Origin: Candidatus Latescibacterota bacterium
GTDB taxonomy: Bacteria; Latescibacterota; UBA2968; UBA8231
NCBI GenBank assembly: GCA_003529325.1
Contig: DPVW01000077.1
Coordinates: 10,298 to 16,279, forward strand
Reading direction: 5' to 3'
Length of the DNA: 5,982 bases
This document shows positions 1-5,982 of this stretch, in pieces; position 1 is the first letter of the stretch; every line of letters begins with the position of its first letter. Below the pieces are notes generated by a model. The model worked only from the letters and a program-made list of their open reading frames with translations, searched no databases and had not been told where the DNA came from. The position numbers were made by a program, and so were the translations under genes.

Positions 1-120
1 CTGCAGTTGGGGCTGTGGAATACAGTGCAGGATCTCGACGGTCTGCAGATCGGCCTCGTCAACCTGATCCGTTCAGGCAAACCGCGCGGATTTTTGCCCA
101 TCGTGAACTGGAACTTCTAA
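1..120 (+). CDS. C-terminal end of an LA_2272-like surface repeat protein (partial)
   Basis: Frame 1 is open from the window edge to a TAA at 118-120, giving 39 residues of a protein whose start lies outside the window. The tail contains two copies of a short repeat 14 residues apart, LQLGLWN and LQIGLVN, and ends in FLPIVNWNF. Tandem G-(V/L)-Q-(I/L)-G-L-(I/V)-N units closing with a P-x-V-N-W-x-F tail are the pattern I know from LA_2272-type surface repeat proteins. These are predicted to be outer-membrane or cell-surface proteins of unknown function, and a C-terminal aromatic residue also suits an outer-membrane beta-strand protein. The gene converges on the minus-strand operon, with a hairpin between them, so it is a separate transcription unit. 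The repeat pattern is seen directly; the family call rests on memory of the motif and only 39 residues. Confidence 0.6.
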   Translation: MQLGLWNTVQDLDGLQIGLVNLIRSGKPRGFLPIVNWNF

Positions 121-143
121 CAGCGCCACAAGCACCGTATAAG

Positions 144-171
144 GCCGAGTCCAGTTCGCGTGGGACTCGGC
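144..171. terminator. Candidate bidirectional hairpin terminator between convergent genes
   Basis: A perfect 9-bp GC-rich stem (GCCGAGTCC at 144-152 pairing with GGACTCGGC at 163-171) encloses a 10-base loop. It lies in the only space between the convergent stop codons at 118-120 (plus) and 189-191 (minus). On the plus strand it is followed by a modestly T-rich stretch (GTTTCACGTTCT). On the minus strand the following bases (CTTATACGG) are poor in T. It therefore looks a better intrinsic terminator for the left gene, but it could also stabilise or end the operon transcript. Confidence 0.7.
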
Positions 172-188
172 GTTTCACGTTCTGCGAA

Positions 189-1493
189 TCAGAACTGAGT
201 GGCAATCGCCCCGAAGGATTCATCCATGACCTGCAACACACGGTCGACATCGTCGCGCGAATGGGCGACGCTGAAACCGTGGTGACAGGGCCCGCCTCCG
301 TAGTCGTGGAAGTAGACGCCGCGCTCAAAGGCATGGCGAATGAAGGCGAGCCACAGGTCCTTGCGGTGTTCGAGGGCATCTCGATAGTCGATGGGCGCAC
401 GGTCGAGACCGAGGATGACACCAAAGCGGGCGCCGTGCCGGGGCACCTGCACGGGAATGCGATGACGGGCGATCATAGCATCCACCTCAGCGTAGAAACG
501 ATCGAATTCGGCGAGCAGGTCGGGGTAGAAGGACGGCTGCGTGACCTGATCGAGGAAGGCGAGACCGCCGAGCACACTTGCCAGCGGTGCCATGAATGTC
601 CCGGAATGGGTCACCTCACCCACGGGTTTGTACAGATCCATGAGGTCGGCGCCACCGCAGATCGCAGACAGGGGCAGTCCACCGCCAAGGGATTTACCGA
701 TTGTGCAGATGTCGGGGGTGACACCGAAGTCGGCCTGGGCCGCCCCGGTACTCTTCTTGAAACTCGTCTGAATCTCATCGAAAAACAGCAACACGCCGTA
801 CTTGCTGGTCAGATCACGCAGGCCCTGGAGATACCCGGGCTGGGGTGGGATGCCACCGGAGTTGAAGTCGACGGGTTCGAGAATCAGCGTGGCGATCTGT
901 TCGCCCTGCTGTTCGAGCACCCGCTCGACGGCTGCGAGGTCGTTGAAGGGGATGGAGCAGATGAACTGCGTCAGCGGCTCGGGGATGCCGGGGGACTCGC
1001 GGTAGGCGGATGGATTGTCGAGCTGGTCGGCCGGCACGTGACCGCCGATGAAGGTGTGCTCGTGATAACCGTGGAAGTGGCCGGTGAAACGCACGATCCG
1101 GTCGCGGCCCGTGGCGGCTCGACAGAGTCGAATGGCGTGCAGTGTCGCTTCGCTGCCGGAATTCGTGAAGCGGACGCGCTCGGCGCTGGCAATCAGGGCG
1201 CAGATCTGTTCGGCGAGTTCCACATGATGGATCGTGTCAGACGCACAGCACACACCCAGATCCGCCGCCTCGTGCAGGGCGGCGCGCACGGCGGGGTGGC
1301 CGTGACCCAATAGCGCGGCGCCATGGCCGCAGGACATGTCCAGATAGGCATTGCCATCGACATCGAAGAGTTGTGAGCCCTCGGCGCGTTCCACATACAG
1401 GGGATGCCCCAGAGCCGTGTTCAGCCTGGTGGAGGCACAGACCCCACCGGGCAAGGACTGCCGGGCACGGGCATACAATTCGTCACGCTTCAC
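189..1493 (-). CDS. Class III PLP-dependent aminotransferase, glutamate-1-semialdehyde aminomutase-like
   Basis: A 434-residue protein, the usual length for fold-type I class III aminotransferases. The N-terminal LPGGV (14-18) is typical of the glutamate-1-semialdehyde aminomutase-like branch. PLP-site motifs appear in order: SGSEA at 112-116 (phosphate binding), FHG at 140-142 (ring stacking), LEPV at 205-208, DEIQT at 239-243 (Asp239 to the pyridine nitrogen), IGKSLGGGLP at 265-274 with the Schiff-base Lys267, and HSGTF at 296-300. All key residues are present, so it should be active in the cytosol, moving an amino group between an unknown amine or amino acid and a keto acid. The start is GTG: it overlaps the stop of the upstream M81 gene as GTGA and has a strong GAGGAG site 7 bases ahead. 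It is unlikely to be true HemL, because the neighbours are not heme genes and the active-site loop differs from the usual GKIIGGG form. Substrate unknown. Confidence 0.9.
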   Translation of the reverse strand: MKRDELYARARQSLPGGVCASTRLNTALGHPLYVERAEGSQLFDVDGNAYLDMSCGHGAALLGHGHPAVRAALHEAADLGVCCASDTIHHVELAEQICALIASAERVRFTNSGSEATLHAIRLCRAATGRDRIVRFTGHFHGYHEHTFIGGHVPADQLDNPSAYRESPGIPEPLTQFICSIPFNDLAAVERVLEQQGEQIATLILEPVDFNSGGIPPQPGYLQGLRDLTSKYGVLLFFDEIQTSFKKSTGAAQADFGVTPDICTIGKSLGGGLPLSAICGGADLMDLYKPVGEVTHSGTFMAPLASVLGGLAFLDQVTQPSFYPDLLAEFDRFYAEVDAMIARHRIPVQVPRHGARFGVILGLDRAPIDYRDALEHRKDLWLAFIRHAFERGVYFHDYGGGPCHHGFSVAHSRDDVDRVLQVMDESFGAIATQF

Positions 1494-3010
1494 GAGTGCA
1501 CTCCTCGTTGGTAGATAGGGCCCGCCCAGGCGGCATCTGTTGTGGCGGCGAAATCGTCCTGGGGGAATACGGGTCGATGCGACTGGGCGAGTTTGACCTG
1601 GTCGATGAAAGGAGTCGCACAGCCGGGTGCGGCGGCGTAGAGAATGCCGGCGGCGAACCCTTCGTAGTCGGCGCGGAATCCTTCTGGACTCTTGGCGAGC
1701 ACGATTTTCACTCTACTCGGATCGACTCCAGCCGCTTCGTACAACAGGGGTGAACTACCTGGACCCGTCTGTTCGGTCAAGACGATCGTTGTATCCCGCA
1801 CCCGCAGCCGGGCCATGCGTCCCATGTTGACGGGCAGATTGTGACCGCCATGGCCACTGAGAGTGTAGCTCAACTCGCCGACAGCTGCGACGGTGCCCTG
1901 CACGGCGAGGGGTTCGGAGAAGGGGTCGCGCTTGCCGCCGATCGTCATGGTTACGGCCGTTCCCTCCCCTGCGGCCAGACAATGGCCGACGGCTTCCGGA
2001 TCGATGCAGAAGCACAGCCCTCCACCTTCGCCGATCTCCTGTTTTACCATGGCAGCCAGCAATTGTGTGCTGTCACCGGGCGCACCGCTGTTTGTCGCGT
2101 CATGCCCTTCCGAGACGGCGATGGGGCCGCCACCGATGGCCCGGGCGGACTCGATCAGGGTGTCCGGCGTGATGTACTCAAGGTCCCTGTGGCGGCGGCT
2201 CTGCCAGCAGGTTTCGCCGAACTCAACCGGGTCGATGGGCGGCCGGTCACCCGAATATGCCTGGTAGAGGGTCCAACCGAGCCAGGGCGCATCGAGCCAC
2301 GGTTGTACCATGAAGAGGCTGGCGGAGTGCACATCGGCGCGATCTTCCGTCGCCACGAGTCGTCGCCAGAGATCGGTCTGCATTCCATAGTCGGTTGCCC
2401 GCCCCTCACTGTTGACGACCATGGGGATCTTGTAGGCATGGACCGCCGGTCGGGTGCCGTCACGGAGTATACGGGCCAGGCAGCGTGCAGCGCGACGGCC
2501 ACAGGAGACGTGATCGACGTGCGGAAAAGTGTGGTATCCCAGCAGCGCATCGGCGTGTTGAGCCATGAGCGGAGTGACATTGGCGTGCAGATCGAGGGTG
2601 GCGACGATGGGGACCTGCGAGCCGATCGTGGTCCGTATCGCTTCCAGCATCCGGCCGCTGACATCGGGCTCGCCGATCGCGCACTGGGCGCCGTGCAGAG
2701 ACAACAACACGCCGTCGATGCTGGCGCCACGAAGGGGGGCGACCATGCCTTCGATCAGTTCCGCCAACAGACCCTGTTCCAGCGGTCCCCCTGACCAGGC
2801 GACGGCGCGCAACATGCCATGCCACTCAACCGCAGTCCCAGCTGCCTCGGGGAAGGTGGTGAAACCGGCAAGTTCACCCACATCGCCGTAGCGCTCGACG
2901 ACGGCGGCGCCGCTGACGAGACCGTAGGACTCGAAGTCCTCTCGTCTCGTCAGCACGGGATTGAGCGAGTTCGTTTCCTGCAACAATTGGCCGATGGCGA
3001 TACGGGTCAC
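1490..3010 (-). CDS. M81 family metallopeptidase (MlrC/microcystinase C-like)
   Basis: A 506-residue protein matching the M81 (MlrC) family, zinc-dependent hydrolases whose named member cleaves linearised microcystin; most members have unknown amide or peptide substrates. The N-terminal signature GQLLQETNSLNP (7-18) corresponds to the family's G-x-x-HETN-x-x-x-P. Next come SLHGA (104-108) and the metal-binding block LDLHAN (139-144) with GYHTFPHVD (158-166), giving candidate zinc ligands Asp140, His142 and His164. The C-terminal half has the MlrC C-domain pattern TNSGAPGDST (306-315) and SGHGGHNLPVNMG (385-397). There is no signal peptide or membrane segment, so it is cytosolic. Oddity: position 11 is Gln where the family usually has His. 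The start is GTG, supported by a GGAG 8 bases ahead, and its first four bases form a GTGA overlap with the stop of a small upstream frame. The 3' end overlaps the aminotransferase start by four bases. Family assignment is firm; the substrate is not known. Confidence 0.93.
   Translation of the reverse strand: MTRIAIGQLLQETNSLNPVLTRREDFESYGLVSGAAVVERYGDVGELAGFTTFPEAAGTAVEWHGMLRAVAWSGGPLEQGLLAELIEGMVAPLRGASIDGVLLSLHGAQCAIGEPDVSGRMLEAIRTTIGSQVPIVATLDLHANVTPLMAQHADALLGYHTFPHVDHVSCGRRAARCLARILRDGTRPAVHAYKIPMVVNSEGRATDYGMQTDLWRRLVATEDRADVHSASLFMVQPWLDAPWLGWTLYQAYSGDRPPIDPVEFGETCWQSRRHRDLEYITPDTLIESARAIGGGPIAVSEGHDATNSGAPGDSTQLLAAMVKQEIGEGGGLCFCIDPEAVGHCLAAGEGTAVTMTIGGKRDPFSEPLAVQGTVAAVGELSYTLSGHGGHNLPVNMGRMARLRVRDTTIVLTEQTGPGSSPLLYEAAGVDPSRVKIVLAKSPEGFRADYEGFAAGILYAAAPGCATPFIDQVKLAQSHRPVFPQDDFAATTDAAWAGPIYQRGVHS
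1501..1506 (-). promoter_or_regulatory. Shine-Dalgarno site for the aminotransferase GTG start
   Basis: Read on the minus strand this is GAGGAG, 7 bases ahead of the GTG at 1493-1491. It lies inside the 3' end of the M81 gene. It fixes the GTG as the start and shows that the coupled gene can also recruit ribosomes itself. Confidence 0.75.
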
Positions 3011-3135
3011 GTCGTTGACTCCAGAAGATCAGGATCGCGGATATAGATGGAACGAATGGGGCCGCAGTCGGAACGCCGCTGACAGATGAGAATCACCTCC
3101 CCCGGGTTCCACCTGGTGGCGACATCGTCCGTCAA
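3007..3135 (-). pseudogene. 42-codon frame resembling the C-terminal end of a VOC/glyoxalase protein (remnant or mini-gene)
   Basis: The 121-base gap between the TIM-barrel and M81 genes is open in one minus-strand frame ending at TGA 3009-3007. The possible TTG start at 3135-3133 overlaps the TIM-barrel stop (TTGA), and the stop overlaps the M81 start (GTGA). Residues 25-41 read GPIRSIYIRDPDLLEST. VOC superfamily proteins (glyoxalase I, extradiol dioxygenases) commonly end in G-x-(I/V)-R-S-I-Y-x-R-D-P-D-G-N-L-I-E, where the Glu is a metal ligand. Here Gly-Asn appears deleted but the Glu (residue 39) remains. A whole VOC protein has about 120-150 residues, so this is only its last third. I favour the decayed remnant of a VOC gene that once sat directly before the M81 gene. 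A functional micro-protein kept by coupling is possible, as is an assembly deletion. The AAGG 10 bases before the TTG is a weak ribosome site. Confidence 0.5.
3019..3022 (-). promoter_or_regulatory. Shine-Dalgarno site for the M81 GTG start
   Basis: Minus-strand GGAG, within CTGGAG, lies 8 bases ahead of the GTG at 3010-3008. It supports this non-ATG start, which also places the QETN signature at the usual distance from the N-terminus. Confidence 0.7.
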
Positions 3136-3959
3136 AAACGGATCGCCTTGAATCTACGCACGTGTTCGGTGAGAGCCTGTTCAACCGGCAATCGCTCGAC
3201 GCTGGAAGCGCCGTAGAAACCGTTGACGCCGTCGGTATTCTGCAGCACGTATTCAGCGTCTTCCGGCATGGCGATGGGGCCACCGTGGCAGAGCACGATG
3301 ATCTCCGGGTTCACATCCCGTGCGGCATTGCAGATTTCCTGCACACGCTCGGCCGACTGCTCAAGTGTCAGGGCCGTGTTGGCTCCGATGGAACCCTTCG
3401 TCGTCAGGCCCATGTGGGCGACAATGATGTCGGCACCAGCCGCCGTCATGGCCTCTGCCTCACTGGGTTGAAAGGCATACGGCGTCGTCAGCAGATTCAT
3501 CTCGGCGGCGATTCGAATCATCTCCACCTCCAGGCCATACCCCATGCCCGTCTCTTCCAGATTCTGGCGGAAGACACCATCGATAAGGCCCACCGTAGGG
3601 AAGTTCTGCACGCCGGAGAAACCAGCCTCCTGAATCTGGGGGAGGAATCTCTCCATCTGGCGGAACGGGTCGGTACCGCAGACGCCGGCCAACACGGGTG
3701 TGTGGTCGATGACGGTGAGCACCTCACCCGCCATGTCCATGACGATGGCGTTGGCATCGCCATAGGGCATCATGCCCGCCAGTGACCCCCGTCCCGCCAT
3801 GCGGTAGCGGCCGGAGTTGTAGATGATGATCAGGTCGACGCCGCCGGCTTCTTCGAATTTGGCACTGATGCCAGTACCGGCACCGGCGCCGATAATGGGA
3901 ATGCCCTCGGCGATGTGTTGTTGCAGACGCTGGCGTATGTCGTGACGTGTATGGGCCAT
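3132..3959 (-). CDS. Phosphoenolpyruvate hydrolase-like TIM-barrel protein (PF09370 type; Tm-1 C-terminal domain homologue)
   Basis: A 275-residue protein, the normal length for stand-alone members of this TIM-barrel family. Conserved strand-end motifs run in order: [17 protein letters not shown] (24-40), [11 protein letters not shown] (43-53), AGVCGTDPF (91-99), [13 protein letters not shown] (116-128), [11 protein letters not shown] (138-148), AHMGLT (181-186), LCHGGPI (224-230) and [12 protein letters not shown] (247-258). The family is named for a proposed link to phosphoenolpyruvate-type chemistry, but no reaction is firmly established for most members. In tomato Tm-1 and fungal homologues this domain is fused behind the UPF0261 domain encoded here two genes upstream, so the two products probably cooperate. 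The ATG lies 9 bases after the cupin stop, with no clear Shine-Dalgarno, which suggests reinitiation by ribosomes ending the cupin. Cytosolic: no signal or membrane segment. Family call firm, activity inferred only. Confidence 0.9.
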   Translation of the reverse strand: MAHTRHDIRQRLQQHIAEGIPIIGAGAGTGISAKFEEAGGVDLIIIYNSGRYRMAGRGSLAGMMPYGDANAIVMDMAGEVLTVIDHTPVLAGVCGTDPFRQMERFLPQIQEAGFSGVQNFPTVGLIDGVFRQNLEETGMGYGLEVEMIRIAAEMNLLTTPYAFQPSEAEAMTAAGADIIVAHMGLTTKGSIGANTALTLEQSAERVQEICNAARDVNPEIIVLCHGGPIAMPEDAEYVLQNTDGVNGFYGASSVERLPVEQALTEHVRRFKAIRF

Positions 3960-3968
3960 GTCCGTAGT

Positions 3969-4391
3969 TCAGTCCCGGGACCGAGTCGGTGGTTCCAGCT
4001 GCACACCTTCGAGCTTCCGCAGTTCCGCCTCGGGTCCGAACGGGGCGTAGATGGCGAGCAGTTCCATCGTGTCGTCACCCGTGTTGATCGTCGAATGGAA
4101 GAGGGCGGTGGGGATGTGGACCATGGTGCCGGCGCCGATCTCTTTTTCCACCTGCGAGCCATCGGTGAATTCCACCATCTGCAGGCCCTTGCCGGAGATC
4201 ACGTAGAGAATCTCTTCACTGTAAGGGTGATTGTGGCGGTCGTGCCCCTTACCCGGTTCGAGTCTGACGACGCCGGCGGAAAAACGTTCAGCGGCGGTGA
4301 CACCGGGTTCGGAGAGCCAGTTGAGTCGGCCCCAGTCGAAGACCTGGGTTTCCGTGTCAGCGGGTTCGATGAAGGTAAGTTTGTCGCTCAT
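3969..4391 (-). CDS. Single-domain cupin protein
   Basis: A 140-residue protein with one complete cupin barrel. Motif 1, G(X)5HXH(X)4E(X)6G, runs from Gly47 through His53, His55 and Glu60 to Gly67. Motif 2, G(X)5PXX(X)2H(X)3N, runs from Gly88 through Pro94 and His99 to Asn103, with Ala96 in place of the usual Gly. The metal-binding set His53, His55, Glu60 and His99 is intact, so it should bind a divalent metal in the cytosol. Small cupins like this act as isomerases, dioxygenases or ligand-binding proteins; the sequence does not say which. The ATG overlaps the stop of the upstream Tm-1-like gene as ATGA, and an AGGA sits 10 bases ahead. Its position between two genes whose products are fused in eukaryotes suggests it belongs to the same pathway. 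Domain call very secure, reaction unknown. Confidence 0.92.
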   Translation of the reverse strand: MSDKLTFIEPADTETQVFDWGRLNWLSEPGVTAAERFSAGVVRLEPGKGHDRHNHPYSEEILYVISGKGLQMVEFTDGSQVEKEIGAGTMVHIPTALFHSTINTGDDTMELLAIYAPFGPEAELRKLEGVQLEPPTRSRD

Positions 4392-5638
4392 GGAATCGTC
4401 TTCCTGGAATCGATCAGCTCCAGCATCAACTCTACCGCCCGGGTTGAAAAGGACGTGTCGTTGATGTTGGCGTCGACTTCGTGGATGGGGATCTCGGGTT
4501 TGAGGTGTTCGCGCAGTGTCTCGGCAAAAGCCTGGTCCGCTTCACGATCACAGAATCGTTCGCCGTCGCCATCGAGGATGGAGAGGCCACGCAGGGGCAG
4601 CAGGAAAGCGATGGGGCCTGTTGCCACGTTGGCATGGGCGGCGAAGGCGCGGGCCATGTCCTGGTTCTCTTCAATATTCGTGCGCAGGAGCGTGACCGCG
4701 GGGTTCCATTCATAGAGTGTGCGACTGCCGTCACGATAGCGTTCGGGCACGCTCTCCGGGGCGCCGAAGTTGGCCATGTCGATGCAGCCGGGAACGATGA
4801 GATGGGGCAGCCCCTGCCTTCCCGGCGCGCTGAGGCGTTCTTTGCCGGCGTCGAAGATGCCACCGCAGATGGTGTCCGCCCATTCCGTTGTGGTGATGTC
4901 GAGGACGGCATCTACCAGGCCCTCGTCAACGAGCGCTTCCATCGTGCGGCCGCCGGTGCCGGTGGCGTGGAATACGAGGACCTCGTATCCCGCCTTGTCG
5001 AGAACGGTAGCACAGGCTTCGACACACTCGGTGGTATTGCCAAACATCGATGCGGCGATGACGGGACGTGTGTCCCCTCTGTCACCGTCGGACCCAAGGT
5101 CGGTTTCCACCATGCCGCAGATGGCACCGGCCGCCCGTGCGTAGACGCCGCGTGAGATGCGGTTGACACCGGCGACATCGACGATGGACGGCATCATGAC
5201 AATGTCGCGCAGGCCGACAAAAGCCGAGGTGTCACCCGAGGCAGCGGTAGAGACGCAGAGTTTGGGCACACCGAGTGGCAGGGCCCGCATGGCGGCGCTG
5301 ATGACGCTGGTGCCCCCCGTGCCTCCCATGCCGATGATGGCGTCAAACTTGCCATCGGCGTATAACCGGGAGGCGACCAGGGCGGCGCCGGCAGCCATTG
5401 CAGTCATGGCCAGGCCACGATCGCCGGAGGCGCGTAACTCGGCAAGGGTCGTATCGGCGGCAGTCGCCAGTTGCTGGGCGCTGACGTCGATGGTGAAATG
5501 ATCCGTTGTCGCCAGGACGCTGGTGTCGATGGTCAGCGTCTTGTGTCCACGACTGTGAATGCATTCCTGTAGATAGCTGTAGTCCTGGGCCTTTGTATCG
5601 AAGGCGCCAATCAGAGCGATGGTCCCGGGTGTCGGCAT
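4388..5638 (-). CDS. Tm-1-like ATP-binding domain protein (UPF0261)
   Basis: A 416-residue protein when started at the ATG at 5638-5636. This start puts the family N-terminus, IALIGAFDTK (7-16), near the beginning, and about 400 residues is normal for UPF0261. Further hallmarks: glycine-rich IGMGGTGGTSV (102-112), KLCVSTAASGDTSAFVG (126-142), IVMMPSIVDVAGVNRISR (146-163), ASMFGNTTECVE (196-207), VFHATGTGGRTME (222-234), ITTTEWADTICGG (248-260), IVPGCIDMANFG (281-292) and DANINDTSF (389-397). In tomato the homologous N-terminal domain of Tm-1 binds ATP and blocks tobamovirus RNA replication; the native enzymatic role of bacterial members is not established to my knowledge. It is the first gene of the operon and overlaps the cupin gene by four bases. 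The frame stays open upstream to 5884, but the extra 82 residues are basic and low in complexity and lack family features. No strong Shine-Dalgarno precedes the chosen ATG; AAGGAG at 5699-5694 is too far away. Confidence 0.92.
   Translation of the reverse strand: MPTPGTIALIGAFDTKAQDYSYLQECIHSRGHKTLTIDTSVLATTDHFTIDVSAQQLATAADTTLAELRASGDRGLAMTAMAAGAALVASRLYADGKFDAIIGMGGTGGTSVISAAMRALPLGVPKLCVSTAASGDTSAFVGLRDIVMMPSIVDVAGVNRISRGVYARAAGAICGMVETDLGSDGDRGDTRPVIAASMFGNTTECVEACATVLDKAGYEVLVFHATGTGGRTMEALVDEGLVDAVLDITTTEWADTICGGIFDAGKERLSAPGRQGLPHLIVPGCIDMANFGAPESVPERYRDGSRTLYEWNPAVTLLRTNIEENQDMARAFAAHANVATGPIAFLLPLRGLSILDGDGERFCDREADQAFAETLREHLKPEIPIHEVDANINDTSFSTRAVELMLELIDSRKTIP
4402..4405 (-). promoter_or_regulatory. 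Shine-Dalgarno site for the cupin start
   Basis: Minus-strand AGGA lies inside the 3' end of the Tm-1-like gene, 10 bases before the ATG of the coupled ATGA junction. Spacing is slightly long but usable. Confidence 0.5.
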
Positions 5639-5982
5639 GGTGCCAAAACATGGACTGATTCTGGCAGAGCGCAAGGTGCTTGAGGTGGTCTGCTCCTTGC
5701 GGATGTTCCATTCACGTACTACGCTGGGGGAATGGAACCCTCGCGGTCGGTATTGACGACGTCTCGCGCAAGTGCCCTGGCGTTGACGAGACGCATACTG
5801 GCGGCCTAACTGTGCCTGCGAACCCGAGGACTTCAGCGCCCCGGGCGTCACCATCGTCGAAGTGGCGTTGCGAGCGGGATGCATGCCCTTTCACCTGGGA
5901 TACCCCCATATCGGCGTGGGCTACCTTCGGTGCCGGTGTCGTCGTCACCACGAGCAGAACCTGTCTGTCGTGGATTCGGCGC
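5639..5982. other. Upstream region of the operon, no confident gene
   Basis: These 344 bases precede the first operon gene. I see no convincing sigma-70 promoter on the minus strand; TTGCGC followed 17 bases later by ATGTTT is the best pair and is weak. The region holds the inverted repeat described separately. Two frames are open to the window edge. One is a minus-strand frame ending at TGA 5714-5712, basic and without motifs. The other is a plus-strand frame from 5787, mostly G or C in third codon positions, reading PEDFSAPGVTIVEVALRAG and then CMPFHLGYPH. The A-G-x-M-x-F-H-x-G-x-x-H spacing recalls the C-terminal half of phytanoyl-CoA dioxygenase-type proteins, but it lacks a clear start and the rest does not match. 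It may be a gene relic or chance. Confidence 0.6.
5705..5738. repeat. Perfect 9-bp inverted repeat upstream of the operon
   Basis: GTTCCATTC at 5705-5713 is repeated exactly in inverted form as GAATGGAAC at 5730-5738, with a 16-base spacer. The centre is about 84 bases upstream of the first start codon, a suitable position for a dimeric regulator's operator or a hairpin in the leader RNA. The half-site centres are 25 bases apart, more than two helical turns, which is wide for one helix-turn-helix dimer. No regulator gene is present in the window to pair with it. Confidence 0.45.

Noticed and set aside
15..1313. Long plus-strand open frame of 432 codons
   Set aside because: It is fully antisense to the aminotransferase, which has all PLP-site residues. 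The translation shows no family motifs, and it begins inside the different frame of the surface repeat protein tail. It is a shadow of high-GC codon use.
189..1493. Identification of the aminotransferase as the heme-pathway enzyme HemL
   Set aside because: Shared ancestry explains the LPGGV start and PLP motifs, but the active-site lysine loop differs and there are no heme genes nearby.
1841..2794. Plus-strand open frame of 317 codons
   Set aside because: Antisense to the M81 metallopeptidase, whose zinc-binding and C-domain motifs are intact. No recognisable domain in this frame.
3029..3283. 84-codon minus-strand frame across the end of the TIM-barrel gene
   Set aside because: Out of frame with the TIM-barrel gene and without motifs. 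The other frame in the gap, ending at 3007, carries the VOC-like signature instead.
3162..3785. Plus-strand open frame of 207 codons
   Set aside because: Antisense to the TIM-barrel gene; His-rich translation without a family pattern.
3915..4715. Plus-strand open frame of 266 codons
   Set aside because: Runs antisense across the cupin and Tm-1-like genes, both clearly identified, and crosses their junction without any motif of its own.
4481..5155. Plus-strand open frame of 224 codons
   Set aside because: Antisense to conserved blocks of the Tm-1-like gene.
5639..5884. 82-residue N-terminal extension of the Tm-1-like protein
   Set aside because: The added residues are basic and low in complexity, include the inverted repeat, and would precede the conserved N-terminal strand of the family. 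The ATG at 5638 gives the normal length.

Overview
The window is GC-rich bacterial DNA dominated by one compact operon on the minus strand. It is read from about 5638 down to 189. In transcription order it encodes a Tm-1-like (UPF0261) ATP-binding-domain protein, a small single-domain cupin, a PEP-hydrolase-like TIM-barrel protein (PF09370 type), a 42-codon reading frame that resembles the C-terminal end of a VOC/glyoxalase protein, an M81/MlrC-family metallopeptidase, and a class III PLP-dependent aminotransferase of the glutamate-1-semialdehyde aminomutase-like group. The junctions are very tight: ATGA, a 9-base gap, TTGA, GTGA and GTGA. This points to one polycistronic message with translational coupling.

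The right end (5639-5982) holds the upstream region of the operon. It contains a perfect 9-bp inverted repeat at 5705-5738, a candidate operator or leader hairpin. It also contains a plus-strand frame, open to the window edge, with a weak resemblance to the C-terminal part of phytanoyl-CoA dioxygenase-type proteins. I do not count that frame as a gene. The left end (1-120) holds the last 39 codons of a convergent plus-strand gene, which look like the C-terminus of an LA_2272-type surface repeat protein. A 9-bp GC-rich hairpin at 144-171 separates it from the operon and is the likely terminator.

How the genes may work together: in plants and fungi the Tm-1-like domain and the TIM-barrel domain are fused in one polypeptide (tomato Tm-1), so the separate bacterial genes probably act together. 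Here a cupin gene sits between them and is translationally coupled to the first. The M81 hydrolase and the aminotransferase at the 3' end suggest hydrolysis of an amide or peptide-like compound followed by transamination. The overall picture is a small catabolic or metabolite-processing operon with an unknown substrate. No transporter, regulator or mobile element is visible.

Organism: the sequence alone does not fix a phylum. Shine-Dalgarno-led GTG and ATG starts, high GC and the repeat-type surface protein at the left edge suggest a GC-rich, probably diderm environmental bacterium. This is an inference of low certainty. No rRNA, tRNA, CRISPR array, insertion sequence or prophage gene was seen.
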